This document shows, piece by piece, positions 1 through 8,284 of a stretch of DNA of 64,000 bases. The stretch comes from Clostridiales bacterium (GTDB lineage Bacteria; Bacillota; Clostridia; Oscillospirales; Acutalibacteraceae), in NCBI GenBank assembly GCA_022799115.1, contig JAAWNT010000006.1:1-64000 (forward strand). Direction: 5' to 3'. The notes beneath the pieces were generated by a model that was given only the letters and a program-made list of their open reading frames with translations, was not told the origin of the DNA and did not search any database. Every line of letters begins with the position of its first letter. The stretch's first letter is position 1. The position numbers were made by a program, and so were the translations under genes.

Positions 1-176
1 CCAGATAACAGTAATTATCAGGGCAGAGCCAAATCCTATTGACTTCCCAGCTCTGCAAGGCTACAATGAAATCCGTATTAAAGAATCAACAGACGGTGGA
101 ATTACGCATCTGCTTTTTTGGGGGGCTCCTTAGATTTATTTGCTGTAGGAAATGGAGAAGTTTCTTTTTTATAATA

Positions 177-214
177 AATGCCCTGAGTGCTCTAGAAAGA
201 GATTTCAGGGCATT
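177..214 (-). terminator. Rho-independent terminator of the small helical protein gene
   Basis: Inverted repeat AATGCCCTGA / TCAGGGCATT with an 18-base loop. Read on the minus strand it is followed by the T-rich run TTATTATA. It sits just past the stop codon of the minus-strand gene at 226-657, so it should end that transcript. Bases 1-176 hold no gene I can support on either strand. Confidence 0.7.
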
Positions 215-225
215 CGTCTTTACGT

Positions 226-657
226 TTATAAAAATTTTTTCATTTCCTCAATGTTGTGTTGTTCTGTTTTCAGTAATTGTTTCGCCAACTTTAAGGTTTC
301 AGGCTGTACAGAATCTTCGTATTCTTTGATTCTTTTTGTCATATCAACAGTCCCCATGGTACTGCCTTGAATCATCATCTCGGCAATGTGTGAGGGGGAT
401 TTGTCTAGAAGGGTTTTAAAGTTGATCATCATATAGGAAGAAATCTTGGCAAAAGCCCCGATGCCTTCCGCTTCTTGCTTTTTTTTCTGAAGCGCTTGAT
501 CGGCGGTATCGAAAATATTCTGATATTCCGTCAACTGCACCTCCAAATGCTTACGAAATTCTACAGAGTCGACCACTTGGATCAAATGAGTGATGGTATC
601 TTTGCCCATTTCTGCGTTTTGATAGATAAAATTGAGTAGTTCTAAATCATTAGACAT
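226..657 (-). CDS. small helical protein of unknown function (ferritin-like/DUF2383-type look)
   Basis: The product is 143 residues, soluble, with no signal peptide or membrane segment. It is rich in Glu, Lys and Gln and is predicted by eye to be almost entirely helical, resembling the four-helix proteins often found in single copy in Clostridia that open with an MSNDLELLNFIYQNAEMG-type sequence. The pattern of long amphipathic helices (roughly 5-30, 33-65, 70-100, 105-143) recalls DUF2383/ferritin-like bundles, but I see no ExxH iron-ligand motif, so metal binding is not claimed. The ATG at 657 is chosen because a strong GGAGGTG site lies just upstream; that site is itself part of a hairpin (659-725). 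The gene is probably monocistronic, with its own terminator at 177-214. Confidence 0.75.
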   Translation of the reverse strand: MSNDLELLNFIYQNAEMGKDTITHLIQVVDSVEFRKHLEVQLTEYQNIFDTADQALQKKKQEAEGIGAFAKISSYMMINFKTLLDKSPSHIAEMMIQGSTMGTVDMTKRIKEYEDSVQPETLKLAKQLLKTEQHNIEEMKKFL

Positions 658-658
658 A

Positions 659-725
659 AAAAAACACCTCCGGAATTAGTGTAAACAAATGAAATCAGTT
701 TACACAAGACCATGAGGTGTTTTTT
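659..725 (-). promoter_or_regulatory. double hairpin that terminates transcription and buries a ribosome binding site
   Basis: On the plus strand AAAAAACACCTC (659-670) is exactly complementary to GAGGTGTTTTTT (714-725). Nested inside is a second perfect pair, GTGTAAAC (679-686) with GTTTACAC (698-705). On the minus strand the element lies after the DUF2238 gene (ends at 763) and directly before the ATG at 657. The outer stem ends in a T run and looks like a Rho-independent terminator, while its 3' arm contains the GGAGGTG ribosome binding site of the next gene. Read-through RNA would therefore carry a sequestered site. The inner GTGTAAAC-N11-GTTTACAC pair could instead be a protein operator. 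Confidence 0.65.
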
Positions 726-762
726 CAATTCTCAGATTTACTGACGACCGCGATCTTTATTG

Positions 763-1428
763 CTAACGGGAAGAGCAGTCGTCTAAATTCTTATGGTAAA
801 ATGCGTCAAAAACGCCCATCAACCAGCTGGTTTTTCCTTTTCGATAGTAGAAATACATGGAGATCACCAGCAGCAGTGACCCAACGGTACACACAATCAT
901 ATCCTGCATGGTATCGCCTACACCGGTGGTAAGTACGTTTTGTGGATCCATAGTGACAAAAATCAGGCTCATGATATATTCTGCGATTTCCCAGATTCCG
1001 GCAATGGACACCGAGACGGCGACGGAAAAAACCGATAATAATGGAAAATCAGAAGCCTTTTTTTGAGGATGATGCTTCAGCAGATAGAATAATCCCATAG
1101 CAACCAGCGTAATGAAGACGCCGGATAGAGTGTGCGCGAATTTGTCATAATAGGGGATATAGGAATATCCCTGCATCACCAAGCCGATGGTATACAAGAG
1201 AAAACAAAAAACGTAGATCATAAAATTGAGCTCATAAACCGTTTGAAGAGCAAAGATTTTTCGCAGCAGAAAGGGGATAAAAAGAAACAGCGGGGCCGCG
1301 AAGGAAATGAGATAAAAGTATGGCTGCGACTGAGTTACGTAATAAATCCCAAAACCGACGTTCAATACCGTGTAAAGTACCATAAAATAGGGATTGATCT
1401 TCTTGAAAATACGTTCTCTCCGTTCCAA
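763..1428 (-). CDS. DUF2238 (YjdF-type) integral membrane protein
   Basis: The product is a 221-residue membrane protein with six or seven hydrophobic segments. The DUF2238 family (E. coli YjdF) is recognised from the ordered motifs YDKFAHTLSG (about residue 98), GIWEIAEY (about 150) and GDTMQDM (about 175); these conserved Asp, His, Glu and Asp residues are the family signature, and its biochemical role is not established. The GTG at 1437 overlaps the GAGGTG ribosome site, so I prefer the TTG at 1428, six bases after that site. The C-terminus after the last helix is short and charged. The gene is divergent from the cobalamin-riboswitch operon; nothing shows a functional link. Confidence 0.8.
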   Translation of the reverse strand: MERRERIFKKINPYFMVLYTVLNVGFGIYYVTQSQPYFYLISFAAPLFLFIPFLLRKIFALQTVYELNFMIYVFCFLLYTIGLVMQGYSYIPYYDKFAHTLSGVFITLVAMGLFYLLKHHPQKKASDFPLLSVFSVAVSVSIAGIWEIAEYIMSLIFVTMDPQNVLTTGVGDTMQDMIVCTVGSLLLVISMYFYYRKGKTSWLMGVFDAFYHKNLDDCSSR

Positions 1429-1608
1429 AAGATGCACCTCGTTTAAAATGATTTGTTTTTATAGTATCACCAGTTGTTCCAATCTTCAAGAGAAAGAATG
1501 AAGAAAAGCTACAGAGGAAGCTCCATTGCCTTATTAACAATTTTTATGTGAGAAAAAGAAAGAGATTTGTTGGATTCCGCAAAATAGCGGCGTTAGGAGT
1601 GGGAAGCA

Positions 1609-1637
1609 TTGACAATAGATTGCATTTACGATAGGAT
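1609..1637 (+). promoter_or_regulatory. promoter of the cobalamin operon
   Basis: TTGACA (1609-1614), a 17-base spacer and TAGGAT (1632-1637) form a good sigma-A type promoter. It lies about 20 bases upstream of the first stem of the cobalamin riboswitch, the expected spacing for a leader RNA. Confidence 0.7.
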
Positions 1638-1656
1638 AAAAGTCAAAATAAACATA

Positions 1657-1835
1657 GATTTACGGTTTCACCTTATCATGTGAATGAAAAGGGAATGCGG
1701 TGTAAATCCGCAGCAGCTCACTTCTACTGTAAAGAAGGACGAAACGCGAATCGGGGGAGAGCCCCGGCCACTGGGCAACTGGGAAGGCTATTCGCAGAGT
1801 AGGTTGATTTCAAGCCAGGAGACCTGCCGTAAATC
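1657..1835 (+). promoter_or_regulatory. cobalamin (B12) riboswitch aptamer
   Basis: The closing stem P1 is a perfect nine-base pair, GATTTACGG (1657-1665) with CCGTAAATC (1827-1835). Between the arms lie the landmarks of the cobalamin family in the right order: GGTTTC, AAAAGGGAATGCGGTG with TCCGCAGCAG (the B12 box side), CACTGGGCAACTGGGAAGG, and AAGCCAGGAGACCTGCC at the 3' end. Binding of adenosylcobalamin or a related corrinoid to such RNAs normally switches expression off. A terminator follows at 1926-1958, so control is most likely at transcription elongation. The riboswitch governs the downstream surface protein, DUF4430 lipoprotein and ECF transporter genes and is the main evidence that the operon handles B12. 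Confidence 0.95.
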
Positions 1836-1925
1836 AAGACACGTACTTTCGGTGGGGAAAGGAACGGGACACAGTGCGGAGAAGATTCCTTTCCAGGAAT
1901 TTTGCCGGCATTTTGTACTTTTTCT

Positions 1926-1958
1926 GAGAACCAAGAGAGAACTTGGTTCTCTTTTTTT
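1926..1958 (+). terminator. riboswitch-controlled terminator
   Basis: GAGAACCAAG (1926-1935) pairs perfectly with CTTGGTTCTC (1942-1951) and is followed by seven T. It lies between the cobalamin aptamer and the first coding region, as expected for the expression platform. A second stem, GGAAAGGA near 1856 with TCCTTTCC near 1886, lies between aptamer and terminator. Confidence 0.9.
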
Positions 1959-2002
1959 CTCTTCGTTGGTATCCTGTCGTAAAAATTGGAGGGATAACAA
2001 AA

Positions 2003-4696
2003 ATGAAGACAAAAAGAATCGTATCGTTGTTGATGACGTTGGCGCTGCTGTGCAGTACCGTGTTATCGGTTTCCGCGGGAACTCATCCTGTGTTGGACTG
2101 GTCCCAGTTTCGCGGAAGCGCGTTAGGGGCCGGGACTACCGATGCAAAGCTGCCCATATCCTCTTTGCAGGTGGAGGAAAAATGGTCGCTTAGGCTGGGA
2201 ACGGGCTGGGCGGCTTCTGTAGGAACTCCGATTATTGTTGGAGATTACGTTTATGTGTATGGCAATCATAATTTGAATCGGATCGACCGACAGAGCGGAG
2301 AATTGGTGAAGGCGGTTTCCTGCCCGGGCGCCAGCCAATTTTTTTCTCAAATTGCCCATGGAGAAGGAAAAATCTTCGTGCCCCGTTCGGTGACCACGAA
2401 GATTGACGGAATCAACCGAAGCGGTGTGGTGGTATATGCCTATGACGAACAGACCATGGAGCTGCTTTGGACCTCCGAATTGTTGGGCAACCCGACAGAC
2501 AGCCTGCAACCGCTGTCCGCGATCACCTATTATAACGGTTATCTTTATCTAGGCTTATCCAACAGTAAGGCGGATAAGGGATTATTCGTATGCCTAAGCG
2601 CGGAGGATGAACAGCCCAAGACTGCGGAAGAACAAAAAAAGCCTGTTTGGACATATTCCTCAGAGCAGGGCAATGGAGGATTCTATTGGAGCGCGGGGGC
2701 GATTGTGGGGAATGCCATTGTGTTTGCCGGAGAAAACGGGGTGCTGGTTTCCCATAGCCTCACTGACGGCCGTGTTTATGATACCTTGGCGCTGGAGGAT
2801 AGTCCTAAAGAGGGGGTTCGTTCCACTGTTGCCTACGACGCGGAAACGGGCCGGGTGTTTATTTCCAGCAAAAGCGGCATGCTGCATTCGGTTAAAGTGA
2901 GTCAAAGCGGCCGATTTGACGGCGCATCCCATTTGTCCAGGCAATTGGATAAGGATATCACCTCCAGCCCGGTTGTATACAACGGTAGGGTGTATCAGGG
3001 CGGGGGCGGCATCCAGTCCGAGGCGGGTTTTTCTGTGTTGGACGCCGAAACCTTGGAGGTCATCTATACCATTCCGCAGATTAAAACCCAGTCTTCGCCC
3101 ATCCTTACCACGGCCTACGCTTCGAAGGACAACGGAAACAGGGTTTATCTCTATGTAACCAAATATACCGGCTATGAAAACGGTGGTTACGCGCCCAATT
3201 CCAGCTGTACCTATGTGATTCAGGATGGGGAAGGACAGACCCAGCCCTCCTTTGAAGAGCTGATAACCCCCAGCCAGCTGCAATACTGCACCCAGAGCCT
3301 TGCGGTGGGTGAGGACGGATCCTTCTGTTACTACAACGACAGCGCCAAGCTGTTCTATTTCGGCCACAAAAACCCGGAGGACGGTCAATACACCCCCGAG
3401 GATGTGCAGCGGGCCATCGACCGGCTGCCGTCTGCGGATCACATCGCGCTGACTGATGAAACCGCCGTCACCAGAACGCAGGAGCGCTTTGCCTCTTTGT
3501 CCGGTGCCCAGCAAGAGCAGGTTTCCAACGCGGCGGTATTGCAGGCTGCGGTGGAAAAGATCGCTCAGCTGACGGATGAGGCCGCAGCAGTTGCCTACTT
3601 AATCGAAAAAATCGAGCAACTGGATTTGGATCGGTTGACCATAGAGGATTATGCCGACGTAATGGCGTTACAGGCAAAATACCAGGCGCTGTCCCAACAG
3701 GGAAAAGAACAGGTGACCAACGCGGCGGCCTTGGAACAGGCCGTGGAAGCTGTGACAAACCGGAAGAATCAGCAGGACGCGCACAAGGTAGAGGAGCTTT
3801 TTTCCAGCCTTCCAAAGCAGGATCAACTGACCAAAGGGGACGCGGACACAGTTAATCAGGTATATATGAGCTATCAGAATCTGTCCGACGGCGCAAAAGC
3901 CATGCTCTCTCAGCAGACCGTTTCCAACATAGAAGCGGCCAAGCAGAGGGTGGATTTTCTGGTGGAAGAGATCGACGCCATCAATCTGGCCATTTGGAAA
4001 CTGCCTGTGGACCAAATCACCTTACAGGATCAGACGGCGGTCCACGAGATTGTCAATCGGTATCAGGCGTTGGGAACGTTAAATCAAGGGTATATCATCG
4101 GATATGAGGACGTGAAGTTTTCTCAACAGGTTCTGGAGGGACTCAGCCAGAGCCGGATCATCGCCGCCGTGTTTCAGCGGATCCAGGGACGGGATAGAAC
4201 CTACACCTATTCCGGCGAGGCGGACGGCAGACAGTATGCCTTTGCGTTTGCCGGACAATCCGTCACGGATAGCAGCATGGATTTTTCCGCAGGCGTTTCC
4301 TTTGCCACTGACCACGCAACCAAGATTGCAGCCTTGGCAGACGCCGTGGTTGCTTTCCAAACCCGGCAGCAAGGGGCGTTTCCTGGGGAGGCTTTGCTCA
4401 CCATTGACGTGGATTGGGCCGACGGTAAATATACGCTCTATCGGTATGACGGCTCTGGCAAAACGGAGCGGCTGCAAATGGTAACGGTCAGCGCGGGAAA
4501 AGCTGAGATTCCTCTGGCGCAGGGGGGAGAATATTTTCTGGCCAAGTCACTAAAGACGGACAAAGACAACGAAAACGTCAATAATGGAATTGGTTCCGGT
4601 GTGCAAACCGGAGATGCTTCTGCTGTGGGCAGTCTGCTGTTTTTTGCATTGACGGGCTACGCTGCAATGGTCCTGACAAGAAAGAGAAGAAGCTGA
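2003..4696 (+). CDS. B12-regulated surface protein: PQQ-like beta-propeller, helical repeats, C-terminal anchor
   Basis: The product has 897 residues. The ATG at 2003 follows TTGGAGGGATAAC; the in-frame upstream ATG at 1943 lies inside the riboswitch terminator and is rejected. Residues 1-26 form a signal peptide ending VSA-GTH. Residues of about 30-435 show repeated PQQ-type blade strands (WSQFRG, TPIIVGDYVYVYG, GKIFVPR, SSPVVYNGRVYQGGG, SSPILT). Residues of about 450-720 are three to four helical modules of roughly 65 residues with a recurrent LP...LT...V...Y..LS...Q pattern, like FIVAR-type spacers. A small beta module follows, then GVQTGDAS, a hydrophobic segment and RKRRS. This tail resembles a sortase signal of the (N/S)PQTG type, or may be a simple membrane anchor. 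As first gene behind a cobalamin riboswitch and ahead of an ECF transporter, it probably captures corrinoid at the cell surface; this is inference. Confidence 0.85.
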   Translation: MKTKRIVSLLMTLALLCSTVLSVSAGTHPVLDWSQFRGSALGAGTTDAKLPISSLQVEEKWSLRLGTGWAASVGTPIIVGDYVYVYGNHNLNRIDRQSGELVKAVSCPGASQFFSQIAHGEGKIFVPRSVTTKIDGINRSGVVVYAYDEQTMELLWTSELLGNPTDSLQPLSAITYYNGYLYLGLSNSKADKGLFVCLSAEDEQPKTAEEQKKPVWTYSSEQGNGGFYWSAGAIVGNAIVFAGENGVLVSHSLTDGRVYDTLALEDSPKEGVRSTVAYDAETGRVFISSKSGMLHSVKVSQSGRFDGASHLSRQLDKDITSSPVVYNGRVYQGGGGIQSEAGFSVLDAETLEVIYTIPQIKTQSSPILTTAYASKDNGNRVYLYVTKYTGYENGGYAPNSSCTYVIQDGEGQTQPSFEELITPSQLQYCTQSLAVGEDGSFCYYNDSAKLFYFGHKNPEDGQYTPEDVQRAIDRLPSADHIALTDETAVTRTQERFASLSGAQQEQVSNAAVLQAAVEKIAQLTDEAAAVAYLIEKIEQLDLDRLTIEDYADVMALQAKYQALSQQGKEQVTNAAALEQAVEAVTNRKNQQDAHKVEELFSSLPKQDQLTKGDADTVNQVYMSYQNLSDGAKAMLSQQTVSNIEAAKQRVDFLVEEIDAINLAIWKLPVDQITLQDQTAVHEIVNRYQALGTLNQGYIIGYEDVKFSQQVLEGLSQSRIIAAVFQRIQGRDRTYTYSGEADGRQYAFAFAGQSVTDSSMDFSAGVSFATDHATKIAALADAVVAFQTRQQGAFPGEALLTIDVDWADGKYTLYRYDGSGKTERLQMVTVSAGKAEIPLAQGGEYFLAKSLKTDKDNENVNNGIGSGVQTGDASAVGSLLFFALTGYAAMVLTRKRRS

Positions 4697-4890
4697 CGGA
4701 AGATCCTTTTGAGAAAAAACCGTGGAATTGGGGGCATTTCCGGCATAATCGGGATGCCCCTGATTCCGATTTTGCTCATGAAAAAACGGCCCGGAATAGC
4801 CAAAAGCGATTCCGAAGTGAGGCGGAACCTCTACTGGGGGGACTGGATTAGCGGGGCTGAACCGGACTGTGTGAGAAAAGAGGGAATACA
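4697..4890 (+). other. structured spacer inside the B12 operon
   Basis: The 194-base gap between two same-strand genes contains a strong imperfect hairpin, GGGGCATTTCCG (4731-4742) with CGGGATGCCCC (4750-4760), extended outward by GGAAT and ATTCC. A weaker repeat around 4792-4822 (CGGAAT / ATTCCG) follows. Neither is followed by a T run, so this does not look like a terminator. It may be a processing or stabilising element that sets the ratio of surface protein to transporter. The short open frame here has no family resemblance. Confidence 0.5.
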
Positions 4891-5739
4891 ATGAAACGTT
4901 GCAAAACAACAGAGCGGCGTATAGGCAACGGATGTTCTGTTTTATTATGTCTGCTGATCGTCCTTGTCTCACTGACGGGGTGTAAAGTGGAGTGGCCGGA
5001 GGAAGTGCTGGAATCCAACGCTCCCGCCGTGGAATCGTTGAGCTCGAGGCAGTTGATCCCTCAACCGGACGCAGAAAGCCGGTGGGAAGCAAGCGCCTCG
5101 GAGCTGTCGGCCCCAGAAGAGCCTAGCGCATCACAATCCGCCTCTTCGTCTGCCCGTCCTCTTGCTCCCCTCACTTCTCAGTCTGGAGAAAACTCCTCAC
5201 GCGCCGCGACAAGCTCTGGAAAGGATGCGTATCAGACGGATCCGGTACCACAGGGGAAGCCGGGGCCTGTGGAACCAGAGGACCAGCCGGAGGATACGAA
5301 AAAGCAAGGTACGGTCACCTTTTCCATTGTATGCACCGCCATTCTGGATAACATGGATCAGTTCAATATGGACAAGATCAGCGTACTGCCTAGAGATGGA
5401 GTGATCTATTCCGCACGTAAGGTGGTGTTTTACGAGGGGGAATCGGTGTTCGATGTGTTACTGCGGGAAACAAAAAGGAATGGGATCCACATGGAGTTCC
5501 GCTCTACCCCGATGTATAACAGCAATTACATCCGGGGCATCCATAACTTGTATGAATTCGATTGCGGAGAAACCAGCGGCTGGATGTACCGGGTCAACGG
5601 CTGGTTTCCCAACTACGGATGCAGCCGTTATTCCCTTAAGGATGGAGATGTGGTAGAATGGATATATACCTGCGACTTGGGAAAAGACGTGGGCTGCGAT
5701 TGGATGGAAGAAGGTTTGCAAGGAGGGAATGAAGCGTGA
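4891..5739 (+). CDS. DUF4430 lipoprotein (transcobalamin C-terminal-like domain)
   Basis: The product has 282 residues. An N-terminal hydrophobic stretch ends in the lipobox LTGC with Cys31 as predicted lipidation site. Residues of about 35-135 are a Ser/Pro/Glu-rich low-complexity spacer. Residues of about 140-275 form a DUF4430 domain, recognised by VFYEGESVFDVL, the GWMYRVNGWFPNYG core and LKDGDVVEWIYTCDLGKD. Pfam describes this domain as related to the beta domain of transcobalamin/intrinsic factor, which contacts B12. It should sit on the outer face of the membrane and present ligand to the ECF transporter encoded next. The stop overlaps the GTG of the EcfT gene by four bases, implying translational coupling. 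Binding of B12 is inferred from the riboswitch and the fold family, not shown. Confidence 0.85.
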   Translation: MKRCKTTERRIGNGCSVLLCLLIVLVSLTGCKVEWPEEVLESNAPAVESLSSRQLIPQPDAESRWEASASELSAPEEPSASQSASSSARPLAPLTSQSGENSSRAATSSGKDAYQTDPVPQGKPGPVEPEDQPEDTKKQGTVTFSIVCTAILDNMDQFNMDKISVLPRDGVIYSARKVVFYEGESVFDVLLRETKRNGIHMEFRSTPMYNSNYIRGIHNLYEFDCGETSGWMYRVNGWFPNYGCSRYSLKDGDVVEWIYTCDLGKDVGCDWMEEGLQGGNEA

Positions 5740-6632
5740 GGGACTCGTTTTCCTCGTATCATCCGGCGATCAACTTTTTTTACTTTGCGTCGGTGATCCT
5801 GTTCAGCATGTTTTTTATGCATCCTGTACTGCTGCTTATCTCGCTGGTCAGTTCCATGGCCTATTCCATATTACTGAATGGAAAGAAAGCGGTTAAATTT
5901 AACTTTTTGTATTTAATTCCGGCGATGATTGTCATCTGTATCGCCAATCCTGCCTTTAACCACGAAGGGGCCACCATCCTGGTATATATAAACGACAACC
6001 CCATTACCGTGGAATCTATTTGCTACGGCGTCGCTGCGGCGGTGATGTTCGGTTCAGTGATCCTTTGGTTCTCCTGCTATAACGCGGTGATGACCTCGGA
6101 TAAGTTTATTTATCTGTTTGGCAGGGTCATCCCGGCGCTGTCCCTGGTCTTTTCCATGGTGCTGCGGTTCGTCCCCAAGCTCAAGGCCCAGATTCGGGTG
6201 ATCTCTCAGGCCCAAAAGTGTATTGGAAGAGATGTGGCCAACGGCAACCTGATGCAGCGGGCGCAAAACGGAATCAAGATCCTATCCATCCTGACCACCT
6301 GGAGTCTGGAGAACGCCATTGAAACGGCGGACTCCATGCGCTCCCGTGGATATGGTCTCAAAGGGCGAACCAGCTTTTCTCTGTTCCGGTTCGATCGCAG
6401 AGACGGCGCGGCGCTGGCTGTGCTGGCGGCGCTGTTTCTGCTTGTGTGTGGAGGAGCAATTTTGGGAGAAAATAACATTCGGTATTTTCCAACCATCGCG
6501 ATCACGGAAATCACCGCCTTTAGCCTGGTGGTGTATGCGGCTTATGCGGGACTGTGCCTGCTGCCGGTTATTTTAGAAATCTGGGAGGGGATTAAATGGC
6601 GGAATTTGCGGCTTTCGAGATCCGGAATCTAA
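5736..6632 (+). CDS. ecfT: ECF transporter transmembrane (coupling) protein EcfT
   Basis: The product has 298 residues. The GTG start at 5736 is preceded by AAGGAGGGA and overlaps the previous stop. It contains the CbiQ/EcfT pattern: several membrane helices in the first 125 residues, then two long cytoplasmic coupling helices around 150-220 including MRSRGYG, the counterpart of the A/S-R-G coupling motifs that dock on the ATPases, and final membrane helices. It transmits ATP-driven movement of the EcfA subunits to the S component. Its 3' end overlaps the EcfA gene by 37 bases. Because all ECF parts are encoded together behind a B12 riboswitch, this is probably a dedicated (group I-like) transporter. 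Confidence 0.9.
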   Translation: MRDSFSSYHPAINFFYFASVILFSMFFMHPVLLLISLVSSMAYSILLNGKKAVKFNFLYLIPAMIVICIANPAFNHEGATILVYINDNPITVESICYGVAAAVMFGSVILWFSCYNAVMTSDKFIYLFGRVIPALSLVFSMVLRFVPKLKAQIRVISQAQKCIGRDVANGNLMQRAQNGIKILSILTTWSLENAIETADSMRSRGYGLKGRTSFSLFRFDRRDGAALAVLAALFLLVCGGAILGENNIRYFPTIAITEITAFSLVVYAAYAGLCLLPVILEIWEGIKWRNLRLSRSGI

Positions 6633-8284
6633 CCTTTTCCTATCCGGACCAGGAAAAGAAGGCGCTCAACAACGTCTCCCTTTCGGTTCGGTCCGGTGAG
6701 TTTTTGGTGTGCTGCGGGAAATCGGGATGTGGAAAAAGCACCCTTCTGCGCCATCTCAAATCAGTGCTCACTCCCCATGGCGTCCGGTCCGGGAAAATTT
6801 TGTATCAAGGAAAACCGCTGGAGCAGGTTTCTTTCCGGGAGCAGTCCGCCGGCATCGGCTATGTGCAGCAAAATCCGGATAATCAAATCGTCACCGACAA
6901 AGTGTGGCACGAACTTGCTTTTGGATTGGAGAGCCTGGGATGCGATCAATCCACCATCCGGCTTCGGGTGGCTGAAATGGCCAGCTTTTTCGGAATCCAG
7001 ACATGGTTTCATAAAAAGGTGACCGAGCTTTCCGGCGGTCAAAAGCAGCTTCTCAACCTGGCCGCCATTATGGCGATGCAGCCGAGCGTTTTAATCCTGG
7101 ACGAGCCAACCTCTCAGCTGGACCCCATCGCAGCGTCGGAATTCCTGGAAACCATTCGGAAGATCAACCGGGAGCTGGGCACCACGGTGATCCTGACGGA
7201 ACACCGTTTGGAAGAGGTCTTCCCAGCGGCCGACCGTGTTCTGGTGATGGATCAGGGCAGCGTGTTGGCGCTGGACGCTCCCAGAACGGTGGGAGAGCAG
7301 TTGAAAAAAAGCGGCCACGATATGTTTCTTGCCATGCCTGCGCCGGTACGGATTTATGCAGGGGTGAATAACCGTCTTCCCTGCCCGCTCACCGTCCGGG
7401 AGGGGAGAGATTGGCTAAGCGGCCTGTTCCCGTCGGCAGTCCCCGCTCATAACCGGGTAGAACCTCCCCCGAAAGGGCCCGAGAGGGAAACCGTGATCCA
7501 ATGTAAGGATGTGTGGTTTCGCTATGAAAAGAACGCTCCAGATGTAATTAAGGATCTGTCCTTTACCGTAAAAAAAGGACAGATGACCTGTATCGTGGGA
7601 GGCAACGGCACGGGGAAAACCACCGCCCTTTCCCTGATTAGCGGGATCCTGACCCCTTATCGTGGCAAGGTGCTTCTGCATGGGAAGGAGATAAAAAAGT
7701 ACGCCTCCAAGGAGCTGTTTACTCACAACTTGGGGGTGCTGCCTCAAAATCCACAGGCCCTTTTTGTCAAAAAGACGGTGGAGCTGGATTTGCTTGAGAT
7801 GCTTTCCGGTATTACTGCGGAAAAGCTCAGCAGAGAGGAAAAACAGCAGAGGGTGATTGAGGTGTCCCGACTGGTGGAGATCGAATCGTTGCTTTCCATG
7901 CACCCCTACGACCTCAGCGGAGGGGAACAGCAGCGGGCGGCTCTGGCCAAGGTTCTGTTATTAAAGCCCCGCGTGCTGCTGCTGGACGAGCCCACCAAGG
8001 GCTTGGACAACTACTTCAAACAAACGCTGGCCGCGATCTTGCAAAAAATAATGAGCGAAGGGGGCACGGTGCTGATGGTATCCCATGATATTGAATTTTG
8101 CGCGCAATACGCCCATTCCTGCGCCCTGTTCTTTGACGGCTCTGTGGTAACCGAGAATCCCCCCCGCGCGTTTTTTTCCGGAAATAGCTTCTACACAACG
8201 GCGGCCAACCGAATGTCCCGCCACCTGTTCCCCAATGCGGTAACTGATGAGGATGTGATTCGTTTATGCAATCTAAATCAATAA
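6596..8284 (+). CDS. ECF transporter ATPase, two EcfA domains fused
   Basis: The product is a 562-residue protein with two complete ABC ATPase domains in tandem. Domain 1 has Walker A GKSGCGKST (41-49), Q-loop QQNPDNQ (91-97), signature LSGGQ (145-149) and Walker B LILDEP (166-171). Domain 2, from about residue 300, has GGNGTGKTT, QNPQ, LSGGEQQR and LLLDEPTKGLD. It thus supplies both nucleotide-binding halves that are separate EcfA1 and EcfA2 in many Firmicutes; fused forms are known. GGGAGGGG precedes the ATG at 6596, which lies inside the 3' end of the EcfT gene. The 3' end overlaps the S-component gene by 19 bases, so all three should be translated together. Confidence 0.92.
   Translation: MAEFAAFEIRNLTFSYPDQEKKALNNVSLSVRSGEFLVCCGKSGCGKSTLLRHLKSVLTPHGVRSGKILYQGKPLEQVSFREQSAGIGYVQQNPDNQIVTDKVWHELAFGLESLGCDQSTIRLRVAEMASFFGIQTWFHKKVTELSGGQKQLLNLAAIMAMQPSVLILDEPTSQLDPIAASEFLETIRKINRELGTTVILTEHRLEEVFPAADRVLVMDQGSVLALDAPRTVGEQLKKSGHDMFLAMPAPVRIYAGVNNRLPCPLTVREGRDWLSGLFPSAVPAHNRVEPPPKGPERETVIQCKDVWFRYEKNAPDVIKDLSFTVKKGQMTCIVGGNGTGKTTALSLISGILTPYRGKVLLHGKEIKKYASKELFTHNLGVLPQNPQALFVKKTVELDLLEMLSGITAEKLSREEKQQRVIEVSRLVEIESLLSMHPYDLSGGEQQRAALAKVLLLKPRVLLLDEPTKGLDNYFKQTLAAILQKIMSEGGTVLMVSHDIEFCAQYAHSCALFFDGSVVTENPPRAFFSGNSFYTTAANRMSRHLFPNAVTDEDVIRLCNLNQ

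Noticed and set aside
679..705. GTGTAAAC / GTTTACAC resembles half sites of a biotin (BirA) operator
   Set aside because: The 11-base spacing is shorter than the spacing in BirA boxes I know, and no biotin gene is near.
2660..3514. 284-codon open frame on the minus strand
   Set aside because: It is antisense to the beta-propeller gene, has no family features, and the plus-strand protein has a signal peptide and clear repeats.
4709..4894. 61-codon plus-strand frame between the two surface protein genes
   Set aside because: It has no ribosome site and is built over hairpin arms; more likely non-coding.
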